Below, one piece after another: positions 7,548-15,803 of a stretch of DNA of 64,000 nt (positions within the stretch are counted from its first letter, which is position 1; every line of letters begins with the position of its first letter). The notes below the pieces were generated by a model. That model did not search any database. It had not been told where the DNA came from and saw only the letters and a program-made list of their open reading frames with translations. Source of the DNA: Sphingomonadales bacterium (GTDB lineage Bacteria; Bacteroidota; Bacteroidia; Chitinophagales; Chitinophagaceae); contig VHAT01000001.1 in NCBI GenBank assembly GCA_016872195.1, positions 1 through 64,000 on the forward strand, written 5' to 3'. The translations under genes and the position numbers were made by a program.

Positions 7548-9476
7548 ATGCCCAAAAGAAAACCCATCCCCAACCTGGCCGATAGTTTTGAGAAAATACC
7601 GGTAAAGATCGTTCAGGACGCTAAGGAAGGCTCTCGTTGGGTAGCGCAGCAAATAGCCTCGCTGATCAGGGAGAAGCAGAAAAAAAAGGAGAAATGTGTG
7701 CTAGGGCTTGCCACTGGCTCAACGCCCAGATCACTTTACGCTGAACTGGTGCGTCTACACCGCGAAGAAGGACTCAGTTTTAAAAATGTGATCAGCTTTA
7801 ATCTCGATGAGTACTACCCCATCGAGCCCCAAGCGCTGCAAAGTTATCATCGCTTTATGCACTTGAATTTGTTCGATCACATTGATATTCTTGCTAAGAA
7901 TATTCATATTCCCAATGGAGAGACACCAAAGGATAAGATCAAAGAACATTGCAGGGCCTATGAAAAAAGAATTGAAGAAGCCGGGGGAATCGATTTGCAG
8001 ATATTAGGGATAGGAACAAATGGCCATATCGGTTTTAACGAACCCGGCTCGGGACTCTATTCAAAAACGAGACTTATAACCCTCGACAACTCGACCAGAA
8101 TGGCGAATGCCTATGAATTCGCCAATATCGCAGAAGTGCCACGCCTGGCGATTACCATGGGCATCAGCACCATCTTGAAATCGAGAAAAATAATTCTTAT
8201 GGCCTGGGGCTCGGCCAAGGCCGCTGTGATCAAACAAGCCGTAGAAGACGATGACAGTGAAAGTGTGCCGGCTTCGTTGTTGCAAAATCACGAAGATGTC
8301 ACCTTTGTTACCGATGAATCTGCCGCTGCCGAGCTAACCCGTAACAAATCTCCCTGGTTAACGGGCGATTGCGACTGGACGCCCCGCATGATCAAGAAGG
8401 CCGTGGTTAATATGGCCCTCAAGTTGCAAAAGCCTGTCCTGAGTTTGACCAGCAGCGATTATAATGAATTCGGTTTGGGCGATCTGTTGGTGGATCAAGG
8501 CGACGTATACGAGATCAATCTCCAGGTGTACTATATGCTGCGTGATACCCTGACCGGATGGCCCGGAGGAAAACCCAACGCCCACCTTCCCGCGCATCCA
8601 GAACGCTCTGAACCTTGGCCAAAGAAAATAGTTATTTTCTCTCCCCATCCGGATGATGACATCATTAGCATGGGAGGAACCTTTCAGCGATTGCAAGACC
8701 AGGGGCACGATCTACACGTAGCCTATCAAACCAGTGGAAATATTGCCGTAACCGATGAGTTCGTAACCCGTTACCTCGATTTTGCCATCGGCTTTGAGTC
8801 GATCGCGGGCATCAATACGACCAAAACAAAAAAGATTCTGGCCGATGCCCAGCGCTTCTTGGCCAAAAAGAAATCACACCAGGTTGATACGGCCATGATC
8901 CGTAATGTCAAAGGACTCATTCGACGCGGAGAAGCCAAAGCCACTTGCCGCTATGTGGGTATTCCGGAATCGAATGTCCATTTTATGCACCTCCCCTTCT
9001 ATGAGACAGGCACCATCGAGAAAAAGCCGCTCGCAGAAAAAGATATTAAACTGACCATGGAATTACTTCGCAAGATCCAACCTCAGCAAGTTTATTGCGC
9101 AGGCGATTTTGCCGATCCCCATGGCACACATCTTATTTGCTTTAATGCCATTGTTGAGGCACTACGCCGTATCAAAATGGCCGGCGATGGTTGGATCCAG
9201 GATTGCTGGCTTTGGCTTTATAAAGGAGCTTGGCAAGAATGGAACATAGAAGAGATCGATATGGCTGTACCAATGAGTCCTGATCAGGTATTGAAAAAAC
9301 GCTACGGCATTTTCATTCATCAATCTCAAAAAGATATGGTTCCGTTTCAGGGGGCCGATTCAAGAGAGTTTTGGCAACGCGCCGAAGAACGAAATGCACG
9401 AACCGCCAGCTTGTATGCTGACCTGGGCCTTACCCACTATGCAGCCATCGAGGCTTTTGTGCGCTGGCATTATTAA
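7548..9476 (+). CDS. nagB: Glucosamine-6-phosphate deaminase fused to a PIG-L/LmbE deacetylase domain
   Basis: This is a 642-residue two-domain protein. Residues 15-275 are NagB: GLATGSTPRSLY (phosphate loop), FNLDEYYPI and GIGTNGHIGFNEPGSG with the catalytic His160 and Glu165. Residues 360-600 are a PIG-L/LmbE domain: SPHPDDDIISMGG with the zinc-binding HPDD at 367-370 and a DPHGTHL segment carrying the third ligand. NagB converts glucosamine-6-P to fructose-6-P and ammonia. PIG-L enzymes remove acetyl from GlcNAc-type substrates, so the fusion may deacetylate GlcNAc-6-P and then deaminate it; no nagA is seen in the window. Fusions of this type are widespread in Bacteroidota. The gene lies downstream of the GH20 gene but has its own promoter region. 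Confidence 0.92.
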   Translation: MPKRKPIPNLADSFEKIPVKIVQDAKEGSRWVAQQIASLIREKQKKKEKCVLGLATGSTPRSLYAELVRLHREEGLSFKNVISFNLDEYYPIEPQALQSYHRFMHLNLFDHIDILAKNIHIPNGETPKDKIKEHCRAYEKRIEEAGGIDLQILGIGTNGHIGFNEPGSGLYSKTRLITLDNSTRMANAYEFANIAEVPRLAITMGISTILKSRKIILMAWGSAKAAVIKQAVEDDDSESVPASLLQNHEDVTFVTDESAAAELTRNKSPWLTGDCDWTPRMIKKAVVNMALKLQKPVLSLTSSDYNEFGLGDLLVDQGDVYEINLQVYYMLRDTLTGWPGGKPNAHLPAHPERSEPWPKKIVIFSPHPDDDIISMGGTFQRLQDQGHDLHVAYQTSGNIAVTDEFVTRYLDFAIGFESIAGINTTKTKKILADAQRFLAKKKSHQVDTAMIRNVKGLIRRGEAKATCRYVGIPESNVHFMHLPFYETGTIEKKPLAEKDIKLTMELLRKIQPQQVYCAGDFADPHGTHLICFNAIVEALRRIKMAGDGWIQDCWLWLYKGAWQEWNIEEIDMAVPMSPDQVLKKRYGIFIHQSQKDMVPFQGADSREFWQRAEERNARTASLYADLGLTHYAAIEAFVRWHY

Positions 9477-9485
9477 AATTTAGCG

Positions 9486-9493
9486 TATATTTG
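9486..9493 (+). promoter_or_regulatory. -7 promoter box TATATTTG of the tRNA-Arg gene
   Basis: TATATTTG is a perfect TAnnTTTG box 46 bases upstream of the tRNA. The spacing leaves a 5' leader of about 40 bases to be removed by RNase P. No clear -33 element is visible. Confidence 0.55.
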
Positions 9494-9539
9494 CAGCCCT
9501 TTGGTACTTATTCCATCCACTTGGGAACGGTACCGGTTC

Positions 9540-9613
9540 GGCCCCGTAGCTCAACTGAATAGAGCATTTGACTACGGATCAAAAGGTTTCAGGTTTGAAT
9601 CCTGACGGGGTCA
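9540..9613 (+). tRNA. tRNA-Arg(ACG)
   Basis: The 74 bases fold into a cloverleaf: acceptor GGCCCCG pairs with CGGGGTC (one G-U), D stem GCTC/GAGC, anticodon stem TTTGA/TCAAA around loop CTACGGA, T stem TCAGG/CCTGA around TTTGAAT-type loop sequence, and discriminator A. The anticodon is ACG (9574-9576), which after A34-to-I editing reads CGU, CGC and CGA. The 3' CCA is not encoded; CGA follows instead. Confidence 0.96.
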
Positions 9614-9617
9614 CGAA

Positions 9618-9648
9618 AACCCTCAGCACAATAAGCTGGGGGTTTTTT
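9618..9648 (+). terminator. Rho-independent terminator after tRNA-Arg
   Basis: AACCCTCAGC (9618-9627) pairs with GCTGGGGGTT (9635-9644) with one G-U pair and a 7-base loop, followed by a run of T. It starts four bases after the tRNA and ends it. It lies between the tRNA and the convergent MurI-like gene. Confidence 0.85.
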
Positions 9649-9669
9649 AATGGATGATACGAAGACCCA

Positions 9670-11067
9670 TTACAATGTCTTTCTGATTCGTTGGTAGCAT
9701 GCGGGTAAAAGTAATCGAAAACGATCGTAGGTAGCGGCAGCAATATTGGTGGTATCGAAAGGAACGAACTGTACAAACGATTTACTCTCGCCTGCATTAC
9801 GGCCATACTTGTACGTGTTCGTAAACCAACCATCTTCTTGTAATTGCACCTCAGGCAATAAGGTGTTGGGAACGCTGATAAAAAAAGCATCCCCTTTCAA
9901 CGAAGTGGAAGAAGTTGATGCGCTCGCTGAAACAGTAGCCAGGGAATATTGATGCAAGGTCAGATAGGCTTCCTTAGCGGTCTCCACGGCCGGATCGATC
10001 AATTCTACCCGAGGAGCCAGCACCCCACGATAGCGATATCCATTGGTATCCTGGTAAGCATATAATTCTTGCAAGACAGCGGCGATCGTATCGCGCATGT
10101 ACGGATAATGCGTACAGCCCAGTATCAAGGTGTTTAAGGGAATGCGATATTGTTGCGCCCGCATTTTCTCTAGCAAAGAGACCAGGTGGTATCGTACATA
10201 ATTGACCGGATCGTTTAGCTGCATCTCCACACAACGCCCGGCATCATCGTATTCGCAGAGCAGACTGTTACCGCTTTTAATAAACCCATATATACCCAGC
10301 AATGAAGTATCGATCGGATAGGTCGGATGGCGAAAAGAGGGTCCCTTGTATAAACTACGAGGGGCTTGCGCCTGATCGGCTATAAAACTCCAATCTCGAT
10401 CGATACTTTCTGCTAACCCAAATCCACCCTGACTTGCAATGGAGAGCGGTCCTAATTGTAACGAATCGGCCATGGCTTGCAAAACCAGGGGATAGCCATT
10501 CGAAGCCACCGTACCGGCGGTGGCAAACACCCCTACCGTACCCCAATTCTGCTGCAAATGACGAATAGCCGCCAGGGAGCCGGCATTGATAACGCCTACG
10601 ACAGGTATGGCTCCACCAGGTAGATTAGCCGTGTATTGCTTGATATCGGGCAATGCATAAGCGGTGGCCGTATTGCAGGCGATGACCAACATCTTTACCG
10701 CTTCCTTTTTTTGCACCACAAAACTCTTTCCGCTACGTAGGGAAGCGGTTTTTCCTAAAAGAAAACGCATATTTTTCAATACATGCTCCTTTAGCAAATT
10801 TGTTTTCCCGGCTGCGGCATAGTTACCATAGGGCATATTGGCCTGGTCGGCCAAGTATTGAAATCGCTCTTTCGAAAAATCGGGTATGCCATCAGCGCCG
10901 GGTTTGCCATCCTTATTGTTGTATGCATCAAGCGTCAACATAGCTTCCAAAACAGTAAGTCCACCGGTACCAGAATCAAAAACACCTATGGGAAGTGCGG
11001 GACGCTGAGCCGCGACGGAATAAAGTAGAAAAAGGGAGACGAACAGCGAGCAAGACTTGTTGATCAT
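9670..11067 (-). CDS. Exported glutamate racemase (MurI)-like protein
   Basis: This 465-residue protein keeps the MurI landmarks: GVFDSGTGGLTVLEA (residues 28-42), IACNTATAYAL with Cys131 and LILGCTHYPYM with Cys318, the two catalytic cysteines of the Asp/Glu racemase fold. Unlike MurI it has a signal peptide (INKSCSLFVSLFLLYSVAAQ, cleavage near residue 20) and is about 200 residues longer. Insertions include a KDGKPGADGIPDF stretch near residues 52-64 that resembles a calcium-binding loop, and a long C-terminal part. It should act in the periplasm or be lipid-free secreted, where ATP and UDP-MurNAc-L-Ala are absent, so a role in D-amino-acid turnover is possible but unproven. No T9SS sorting domain is evident. 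It is transcribed alone, divergently from rlmH. Confidence 0.82.
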   Translation of the reverse strand: MINKSCSLFVSLFLLYSVAAQRPALPIGVFDSGTGGLTVLEAMLTLDAYNNKDGKPGADGIPDFSKERFQYLADQANMPYGNYAAAGKTNLLKEHVLKNMRFLLGKTASLRSGKSFVVQKKEAVKMLVIACNTATAYALPDIKQYTANLPGGAIPVVGVINAGSLAAIRHLQQNWGTVGVFATAGTVASNGYPLVLQAMADSLQLGPLSIASQGGFGLAESIDRDWSFIADQAQAPRSLYKGPSFRHPTYPIDTSLLGIYGFIKSGNSLLCEYDDAGRCVEMQLNDPVNYVRYHLVSLLEKMRAQQYRIPLNTLILGCTHYPYMRDTIAAVLQELYAYQDTNGYRYRGVLAPRVELIDPAVETAKEAYLTLHQYSLATVSASASTSSTSLKGDAFFISVPNTLLPEVQLQEDGWFTNTYKYGRNAGESKSFVQFVPFDTTNIAAATYDRFRLLLPACYQRIRKTL

Positions 11068-11071
11068 AGTG

Positions 11072-11079
11072 GAAAGTTA
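11072..11079 (-). promoter_or_regulatory. -7 promoter box TAACTTTC of the MurI-like gene
   Basis: The minus strand reads TAACTTTC, ending four bases (CACT) before the ATG at 11067. It is a two-thirds match to TAnnTTTG; the exact 4-base spacing shared with other genes here supports it. Confidence 0.4.
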
Positions 11080-11090
11080 AGGATATTATC

Positions 11091-11098
11091 TACTTTTA
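11091..11098 (+). promoter_or_regulatory. -7 promoter box TACTTTTA of rlmH
   Basis: TACTTTTA ends four bases (AGTT) before the rlmH ATG at 11103. It is divergent from the box of the MurI-like gene, which lies 12 bases away. Confidence 0.45.
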
Positions 11099-11102
11099 AG
11101 TT

Positions 11103-11576
11103 ATGAAAATAGCTTGCTGGTCCGTTGGTAAGGCCCATGAATCGTATGTGAAAGAAGGAGTAGAACAATTTACGGTCCGCCTACAGCATTATTTCAAAAC
11201 CGAATGGACCCTATTGCCCACCCCCCGCTCTACGGGCATGCTTAGCGAAATGGACCTTCGTCGTAAAGAGGCAGATTGCATCTTAGAATGGTTGGAAAAG
11301 GATGATTACCTGGTGCTGCTCGATGAAAAAGGAAAATCCCTGAGCTCCGAAAAACTAGCGTCCTTCTTACAATCTCGTGCCAATGAGAGCACAAAAAGAG
11401 TGGTATTTCTAATCGGAGGAGCCTTTGGAGTAGATGATAGGATAAAAAAAAGAGCCCAGCTAATGTGGAGCCTCTCGGCGCTGGTCTTCCCGCATCAACT
11501 GGTAAGACTGATCTTGGCCGAGCAACTTTACAGGGCCGCTACTATTTTACGAAACGAAAAATATCACCACCCCTAA
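11103..11576 (+). CDS. rlmH: 23S rRNA (pseudouridine1915-N3)-methyltransferase RlmH
   Basis: At 157 residues this has the normal RlmH length and the SPOUT fold landmarks: LVLLDEKGKSLSSEKLA, FLIGGAFGVDD (the SAM-binding knot) and the C-terminal RAATILRNEKYHHP, which is nearly diagnostic of RlmH. It methylates pseudouridine 1915 in helix 69 of 23S rRNA at the subunit interface, acting on assembled 70S ribosomes. A rhomboid gene follows 12 bases downstream and is probably co-transcribed. Confidence 0.96.
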   Translation: MKIACWSVGKAHESYVKEGVEQFTVRLQHYFKTEWTLLPTPRSTGMLSEMDLRRKEADCILEWLEKDDYLVLLDEKGKSLSSEKLASFLQSRANESTKRVVFLIGGAFGVDDRIKKRAQLMWSLSALVFPHQLVRLILAEQLYRAATILRNEKYHHP

Positions 11577-11588
11577 TATAACAGACAC

Positions 11589-12233
11589 ATGCTGAGTATC
11601 ACGTTGCTGATTGTCCTTTTTACCACTTTAGTGTCCATTAGCGCTTTTGGAAACCGGACTGTTATCGATCAGTTCATATTTGACCCGGTGACCATTAGCC
11701 GAAGACAACAATGGTATCGTTTTTTTACTTGTGGGCTAATACATGCAGATTGGGAGCATCTCTTATTCAATATGCTATCGCTTTATCTGTTCGGGCAAAT
11801 GGTCGAATCTGCTTTTCAAAGCGATATGCTTTTTGGAGAACAAGGCAAACTGTTTTACGCGCTGCTGTATCTTTCGGCACTTTTCCTATCGTTAGTTCCC
11901 ACGTTCTGGCAAGAAAGAGAGAATCGGTATTACAGAAGTCTGGGCGCATCCGGGGCCGTGAGTGCCATTGTATTTGTGGGTATCCTATTTAATCCAACGG
12001 CCAAGATTGGACTTTTTCTGATACCACCCATTATACCCGGTTATATTTTTGGTCCGCTTTATTTGTTGCTCTCGGCCTGGCTTGGAAAACGAGGAGGAGA
12101 CCAAATCAACCATAGTGCGCACATCAGTGGTGCCATCGCTGGTGTAGTACTAACTTGCCTGATCTGCTGGTGGCTGCAAACCGATTATCAACCCTGGCAA
12201 CAGTTTATACTAAAGGTCAAAGGCGAATTCTAA
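11589..12233 (+). CDS. Rhomboid family intramembrane serine protease
   Basis: The 214-residue polytopic membrane protein has the rhomboid pattern: HADWEHLLFNMLSLYLFGQ (loop 1 and TM2 with the conserved HLxxNM), a GASGAVSA segment with the catalytic Ser121, and NHSAHISGAIAG with the catalytic His178. About six hydrophobic segments are visible, the minimal rhomboid core. Substrates are unknown; rhomboids cleave transmembrane segments in the bilayer. It follows rlmH closely and its last four bases overlap the convergent tilS. Confidence 0.92.
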   Translation: MLSITLLIVLFTTLVSISAFGNRTVIDQFIFDPVTISRRQQWYRFFTCGLIHADWEHLLFNMLSLYLFGQMVESAFQSDMLFGEQGKLFYALLYLSALFLSLVPTFWQERENRYYRSLGASGAVSAIVFVGILFNPTAKIGLFLIPPIIPGYIFGPLYLLLSAWLGKRGGDQINHSAHISGAIAGVVLTCLICWWLQTDYQPWQQFILKVKGEF

Positions 12234-13606
12234 TCTACAGCAGTAAATTGTATCGATAGAACCTTACGGGTCTTCGGACTGATCTTGAAACGATCATCGA
12301 TGCGCATACCGATAACCCAAACGACCTTTCCTTTCGACTCCAATACCCAGACATTTTCCTTTTCAGAAAGAGAACGTTTTTCGTCTATAAAAAAACGTGA
12401 TAGTTTTTTCTTTTTCCGCATCCCCAAGGGATAAAAATAATCGCCTGCTCTCCAAGGACGAAGCAGCATGGGAAAACCGATCTGTTTTGCATCGAGCCAG
12501 GCAACCGTGTTGGCGGTTGGGATCTTTTGCTCCTGGTATAAGAAGTTCGTAAATGCTAAGCGCCCCCGGCAAAAAGAAATGTTGGATGGAGACGTTTCGA
12601 TGGTGTGCACCCCCGATGCAGTGGCTTTGATGGGCCCAAGCAAAAGAGAATTTCGATCCCGGATCAAACGATACGTTCCGCTTGCCGCTACTAACTGAGC
12701 TCCGCTGCCCGCCTGTAAGAGTTTCTGGATCTCGGTTAGTTGACCCACCGAAAATCCATAAGGAGAGAAGAGCTCAAAAAATAAGGCCCGACCCTGATAT
12801 GGCTGCAAGGCGCGGACGGCGATTTTAAATTCCTTTCCTTTTTTGACCAGCAAAGACTTTCGTAAACGATCTACCCCGAGTCGGTAGAGCGATTCTATGT
12901 CCGTAAAGCGTTCTATGGAGGCTACCAGATTTTCTTTAACACTAGGAAAAACTTTTTCTACGGCCGGCAAAATGCTATGTCGAAAATAATTCCGCGTATA
13001 CTTTTCACTGGCATTCGAAGAATCTTCCGCAAATCGAACTTGTCTCTCGGCCCCCCATTGCAAAATATCTTTTCTCCAAAGAGAAAGCAGGGGTCGCAAA
13101 ATCTTACCCTGTCGGGGCGGGATCCCTGTCAACCCGGCCAGACCGGTACCTCTAAAAAAATGCATAGCCACTGTCTCGGCATTATCATCGGCATGATGCG
13201 CAGTCAAGATCCAAGTAGGAGAATTAGATCCTGCTGATTCGAAAGAAGATTCTCCGGCAGCTCGACTGGCCAGTTGATCGAACCACTGGTAACGATAGGC
13301 GCGGGCTGTTTCTTGAATGGAAGACTTTTGGGCGGTGGCCAAGGCTGCCAGATCGACTTTATTGACATGCAAGGGGACTTTCCAGTTTGCAGCCAATGCA
13401 CTGACAAGGGCCTCATCGCGATCACTCTCTGCTCCCCGTAGTTGAAAATTGCAATGAGCCAGTTCTATGTGTAGCGAAGCCTCCTTGCATAAGGTAGCCA
13501 ACACCACAGAATCCACCCCCCCACTGATCGCAACAATAAAGCGATCGGTGGAATGAATGGGAGCGCATTGCTGTAGCGCGATCAATATATCAAAGCGTGG
13601 CTTCAT
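12230..13606 (-). CDS. tilS: tRNA(Ile)-lysidine synthase TilS
   Basis: The 458-residue protein opens with the PP-loop IVAISGGVDSVVLATL (SGGVDS at 28-33), then AHCNFQLRGAESDRDE and LTAHHADDNAETVAMHFFRGTG, which together identify TilS. The C-terminal half holds the substrate-binding domains, with LLRPWRAGDYFYPLGMRKKKKLSRFF near the end split by Lys-rich sequence. The enzyme uses ATP to attach lysine to C34 of the AUA-reading tRNA-Ile and is usually essential. The gene lies three bases downstream of the TPR gene on the same strand, suggesting one transcript. Confidence 0.95.
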   Translation of the reverse strand: MKPRFDILIALQQCAPIHSTDRFIVAISGGVDSVVLATLCKEASLHIELAHCNFQLRGAESDRDEALVSALAANWKVPLHVNKVDLAALATAQKSSIQETARAYRYQWFDQLASRAAGESSFESAGSNSPTWILTAHHADDNAETVAMHFFRGTGLAGLTGIPPRQGKILRPLLSLWRKDILQWGAERQVRFAEDSSNASEKYTRNYFRHSILPAVEKVFPSVKENLVASIERFTDIESLYRLGVDRLRKSLLVKKGKEFKIAVRALQPYQGRALFFELFSPYGFSVGQLTEIQKLLQAGSGAQLVAASGTYRLIRDRNSLLLGPIKATASGVHTIETSPSNISFCRGRLAFTNFLYQEQKIPTANTVAWLDAKQIGFPMLLRPWRAGDYFYPLGMRKKKKLSRFFIDEKRSLSEKENVWVLESKGKVVWVIGMRIDDRFKISPKTRKVLSIQFTAVD

Positions 13607-13609
13607 AGA

Positions 13610-13921
13610 TCAATAGCTAAGTTCTTCCCAGGCACTTCGCAGCTCATTATAAGCGTGATTGTCTTGCTGCGTCTTGGCCTGCTCCATCCCCTTTTCGTAC
13701 ACAGCAAGGGCCGCCTCGACCTGCTCTTCGGCCGCGAGTAATTTTGCAAGATGATAGTAACTGCCCACATAACCCGGATTTTCGGCCAATAACTTTTCAA
13801 ACAGCGACCTTGCCTTATCGATGTCTCCGATCTTTTGGTATTCCAAGGCCAAGGCATGCTGCAAAAAAGAATCCGTAGGCGTCTCCTTCAAAAAAGTCTG
13901 TAGTTTATCGATTCTGGACAT
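13610..13921 (-). CDS. Small TPR protein
   Basis: From the ATG at 13921 the product is 103 residues and consists of tetratricopeptide repeats: residues near SFLQHALALEYQKIGDIDKA and YVGSYYHLAKLLAAEEQVEA show the TPR pattern of small and large residues (W/L-G-Y-A-P). There is no signal peptide. Upstream in-frame ATGs exist at 13927 and 13948; I prefer the one that opens SRIDKLQTFL, since small Bacteroidota TPR proteins of this type begin this way. It may act as a protein-binding adaptor; no partner is evident beyond co-transcription with tilS. Confidence 0.75.
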   Translation of the reverse strand: MSRIDKLQTFLKETPTDSFLQHALALEYQKIGDIDKARSLFEKLLAENPGYVGSYYHLAKLLAAEEQVEAALAVYEKGMEQAKTQQDNHAYNELRSAWEELSY

Positions 13922-13987
13922 GGCCATTACACAATTTAAACAACTCAAAAAAGAGAACAGGAAAAACCAGTTTTATCCGGCATGGCT

Positions 13988-13995
13988 TATCTTTG
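13988..13995 (+). promoter_or_regulatory. -7 promoter box TATCTTTG of etfBA
   Basis: A perfect TAnnTTTG box lies 42 bases upstream of the etfB ATG. A tandem duplication TTGCATAG-TTGCATAG (13993-14008) overlaps the box and the predicted start of transcription. Confidence 0.6.
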
Positions 13996-14037
13996 CATAG
14001 TTGCATAGACAACTAATAAACGCTCAATTACGCCACT

Positions 14038-14781
14038 ATGAAAATTCTGGTCTGCATCAGCAAAACACCGGATACGACAGCAAAAATAGCTTTCACCGAT
14101 AACAACACGAAATTCGATACGGCCGGGGTACAATGGATCATCAATCCCTACGACGAATGGTATGCCCTGGTTCGAGCCATCGAGATCAAGGAATCCAAAC
14201 CCGATACCGTATTACACCTGGCAACGGTTGGAGTGGCCGATGCCGACCCCATTATCAGAAAGGCCCTGGCCTTGGGGGGAGATGAAGCCTTCCGAATTAA
14301 CCTGGACGGAGCCGATAGCTTTCAAGTGGCCTTTCAACTTGCACAACTGATCGCCAAGGGTGGTTACGACCTGATATTGACCGGTAAAGAGACCATCGAT
14401 TTCAATGGATCGTCGCTGGGCGGCTTGATCGCCGGAATCAACGACCTACCCTACATTAGCTTAGCGACCAAACTCGATATTGCCGATGCAAAAGCGATCG
14501 TTACCCGAGAGATCGAAGGCGGCGAAGAAGTATGCGAGGTTAACTTTCCGGTCGTGGTCAGCGCTCAAAAGGGAATGGCCGAAGCCCGTATCCCAAATAT
14601 GCGAGGGATCATGGCAGCGCGTACCAAACCCCTGACCGTAGTGGAGCCGGTTACGCAAGAGCCCCTGACGAGTGTTACCGCATTCGAACTTCCCCCTGCC
14701 AAAGCCGGTGTAAAACTGATCGCCCCCGACCAGGTAGAGGAACTGGTACGCTTATTGAACCAAGAAGCAAAAGTCCTTTAA
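14038..14781 (+). CDS. etfB: Electron transfer flavoprotein beta subunit
   Basis: This 247-residue protein has the ETF beta pattern: MKILVCISKTPDTTAKI at the start, WIINPYDEWYALVRAIEIKE, DLILTGKETIDFNGSSLGG, and VVVSAQKGMAEARIPNMRGIM, the recognition-loop and AMP-binding region. The subunit pairs with EtfA to take electrons from acyl-CoA dehydrogenases, such as the one encoded near 46-47 kb, and passes them to the quinone pool. It is the first gene of the etfB-etfA pair. Confidence 0.96.
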   Translation: MKILVCISKTPDTTAKIAFTDNNTKFDTAGVQWIINPYDEWYALVRAIEIKESKPDTVLHLATVGVADADPIIRKALALGGDEAFRINLDGADSFQVAFQLAQLIAKGGYDLILTGKETIDFNGSSLGGLIAGINDLPYISLATKLDIADAKAIVTREIEGGEEVCEVNFPVVVSAQKGMAEARIPNMRGIMAARTKPLTVVEPVTQEPLTSVTAFELPPAKAGVKLIAPDQVEELVRLLNQEAKVL

Positions 14782-14804
14782 TAAAATTTTTGAAAAATAT
14801 ACTT

Positions 14805-15767
14805 ATGAGTGTTCTCATCATCATAGACGCTGCGGAGGGCAGTATCAAAAAATCGGCTTTTGAAGCGCTTTCCTATGGAGCCGATCTGGCCGCTCAGCTG
14901 GGAGTTACTGCCACGGGTGTTGCATTGGGAAAGACAGAAGGAGACTTGAGTGCGCTCGGCCAATATGGGGTCAATAAGATCGTACAGGTCAATGGCGATC
15001 AAGCCCGTAGTGATGACCCAAGCGTACTGGCGAGTCTACTCACAGCGTTAGTAACACGTGAGCAAGCCACTGTGGTCGTATTCTCGCATTCGCTTGCCGG
15101 TAAGGCAATAGCGCCCTTACTGAGTGCCAAATGCAAAGCCGGCTTGGTAACGGGCGCAGTGGGATTGCCTACGACAGAAAACGGGTTTGTGGTCAAGCGA
15201 TCTGTTTTTTCGGGTAAGGCCTTTGCGCATGTTCGAATCGACAGCGCTCTGAAATTGATCAGCATCAACCCGAACTCCTATAAAATTAACACGGGAGGCT
15301 CCGCTGCCACCGTCGAATCGGTATTGCTTACCGCCGCTGCACCCCGCATCACTATAACTAAAAAACAAAAGTCGAGCAATGAGCTACTGCTTACCGAAGC
15401 GGAAACCGTGGTAAGTGCCGGAAGAGGTATGAAAGGCCCGGAAAACTGGGGCATGATAGAAGAGCTTGCCAACGTAATGGGTGCGGCCACTGCTTGTAGT
15501 CGTCCGGTGGCTGATGCGCATTGGAGGCCACATAATGAACACGTAGGTCAAACCGGAATTGCGATTGCCCCAACCCTCTATATTGCTATTGGCATTTCGG
15601 GGGCCATTCAGCATTTGGCCGGTGTAAACAGAAGCAAGGTGATCGTGGTCATCAATAAAGATCCGGAAGCACCGTTCTTTAAGGCAGCAGATTATGGAAT
15701 TGTGGGCGATGCCTTTGAAGTAGTACCTGCCTTTACAGCCGCAGTCAAAAAACTCAAAGGAGTTTAA
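14805..15767 (+). CDS. etfA: Electron transfer flavoprotein alpha subunit
   Basis: I start at the ATG at 14805 (320 residues), since the longer frame needs a TTG. The C-terminal FAD domain is clear: VVSAGRGMKGPENWGMIEEL, SRPVADAHWRPHNEHVGQTG and YIAIGISGAIQHLAGVNRSK with VINKDPEAPFFKAADYG following. These contact the FAD shared with EtfB. The start is 23 bases after the etfB stop, so the two form an operon. The protein works in fatty acid and amino acid oxidation. Confidence 0.96.
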   Translation: MSVLIIIDAAEGSIKKSAFEALSYGADLAAQLGVTATGVALGKTEGDLSALGQYGVNKIVQVNGDQARSDDPSVLASLLTALVTREQATVVVFSHSLAGKAIAPLLSAKCKAGLVTGAVGLPTTENGFVVKRSVFSGKAFAHVRIDSALKLISINPNSYKINTGGSAATVESVLLTAAAPRITITKKQKSSNELLLTEAETVVSAGRGMKGPENWGMIEELANVMGAATACSRPVADAHWRPHNEHVGQTGIAIAPTLYIAIGISGAIQHLAGVNRSKVIVVINKDPEAPFFKAADYGIVGDAFEVVPAFTAAVKKLKGV

Positions 15768-15788
15768 GCCCATAGCCTGCTGTTTTTT

Positions 15789-15796
15789 TATATTTG
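15789..15796 (+). promoter_or_regulatory. -7 promoter box TATATTTG before the bifunctional nuclease gene
   Basis: A perfect TAnnTTTG match ends seven bases before the ATG at 15804, predicting an mRNA with almost no leader. Confidence 0.55.
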
Positions 15797-15803
15797 TAAG
15801 GGC

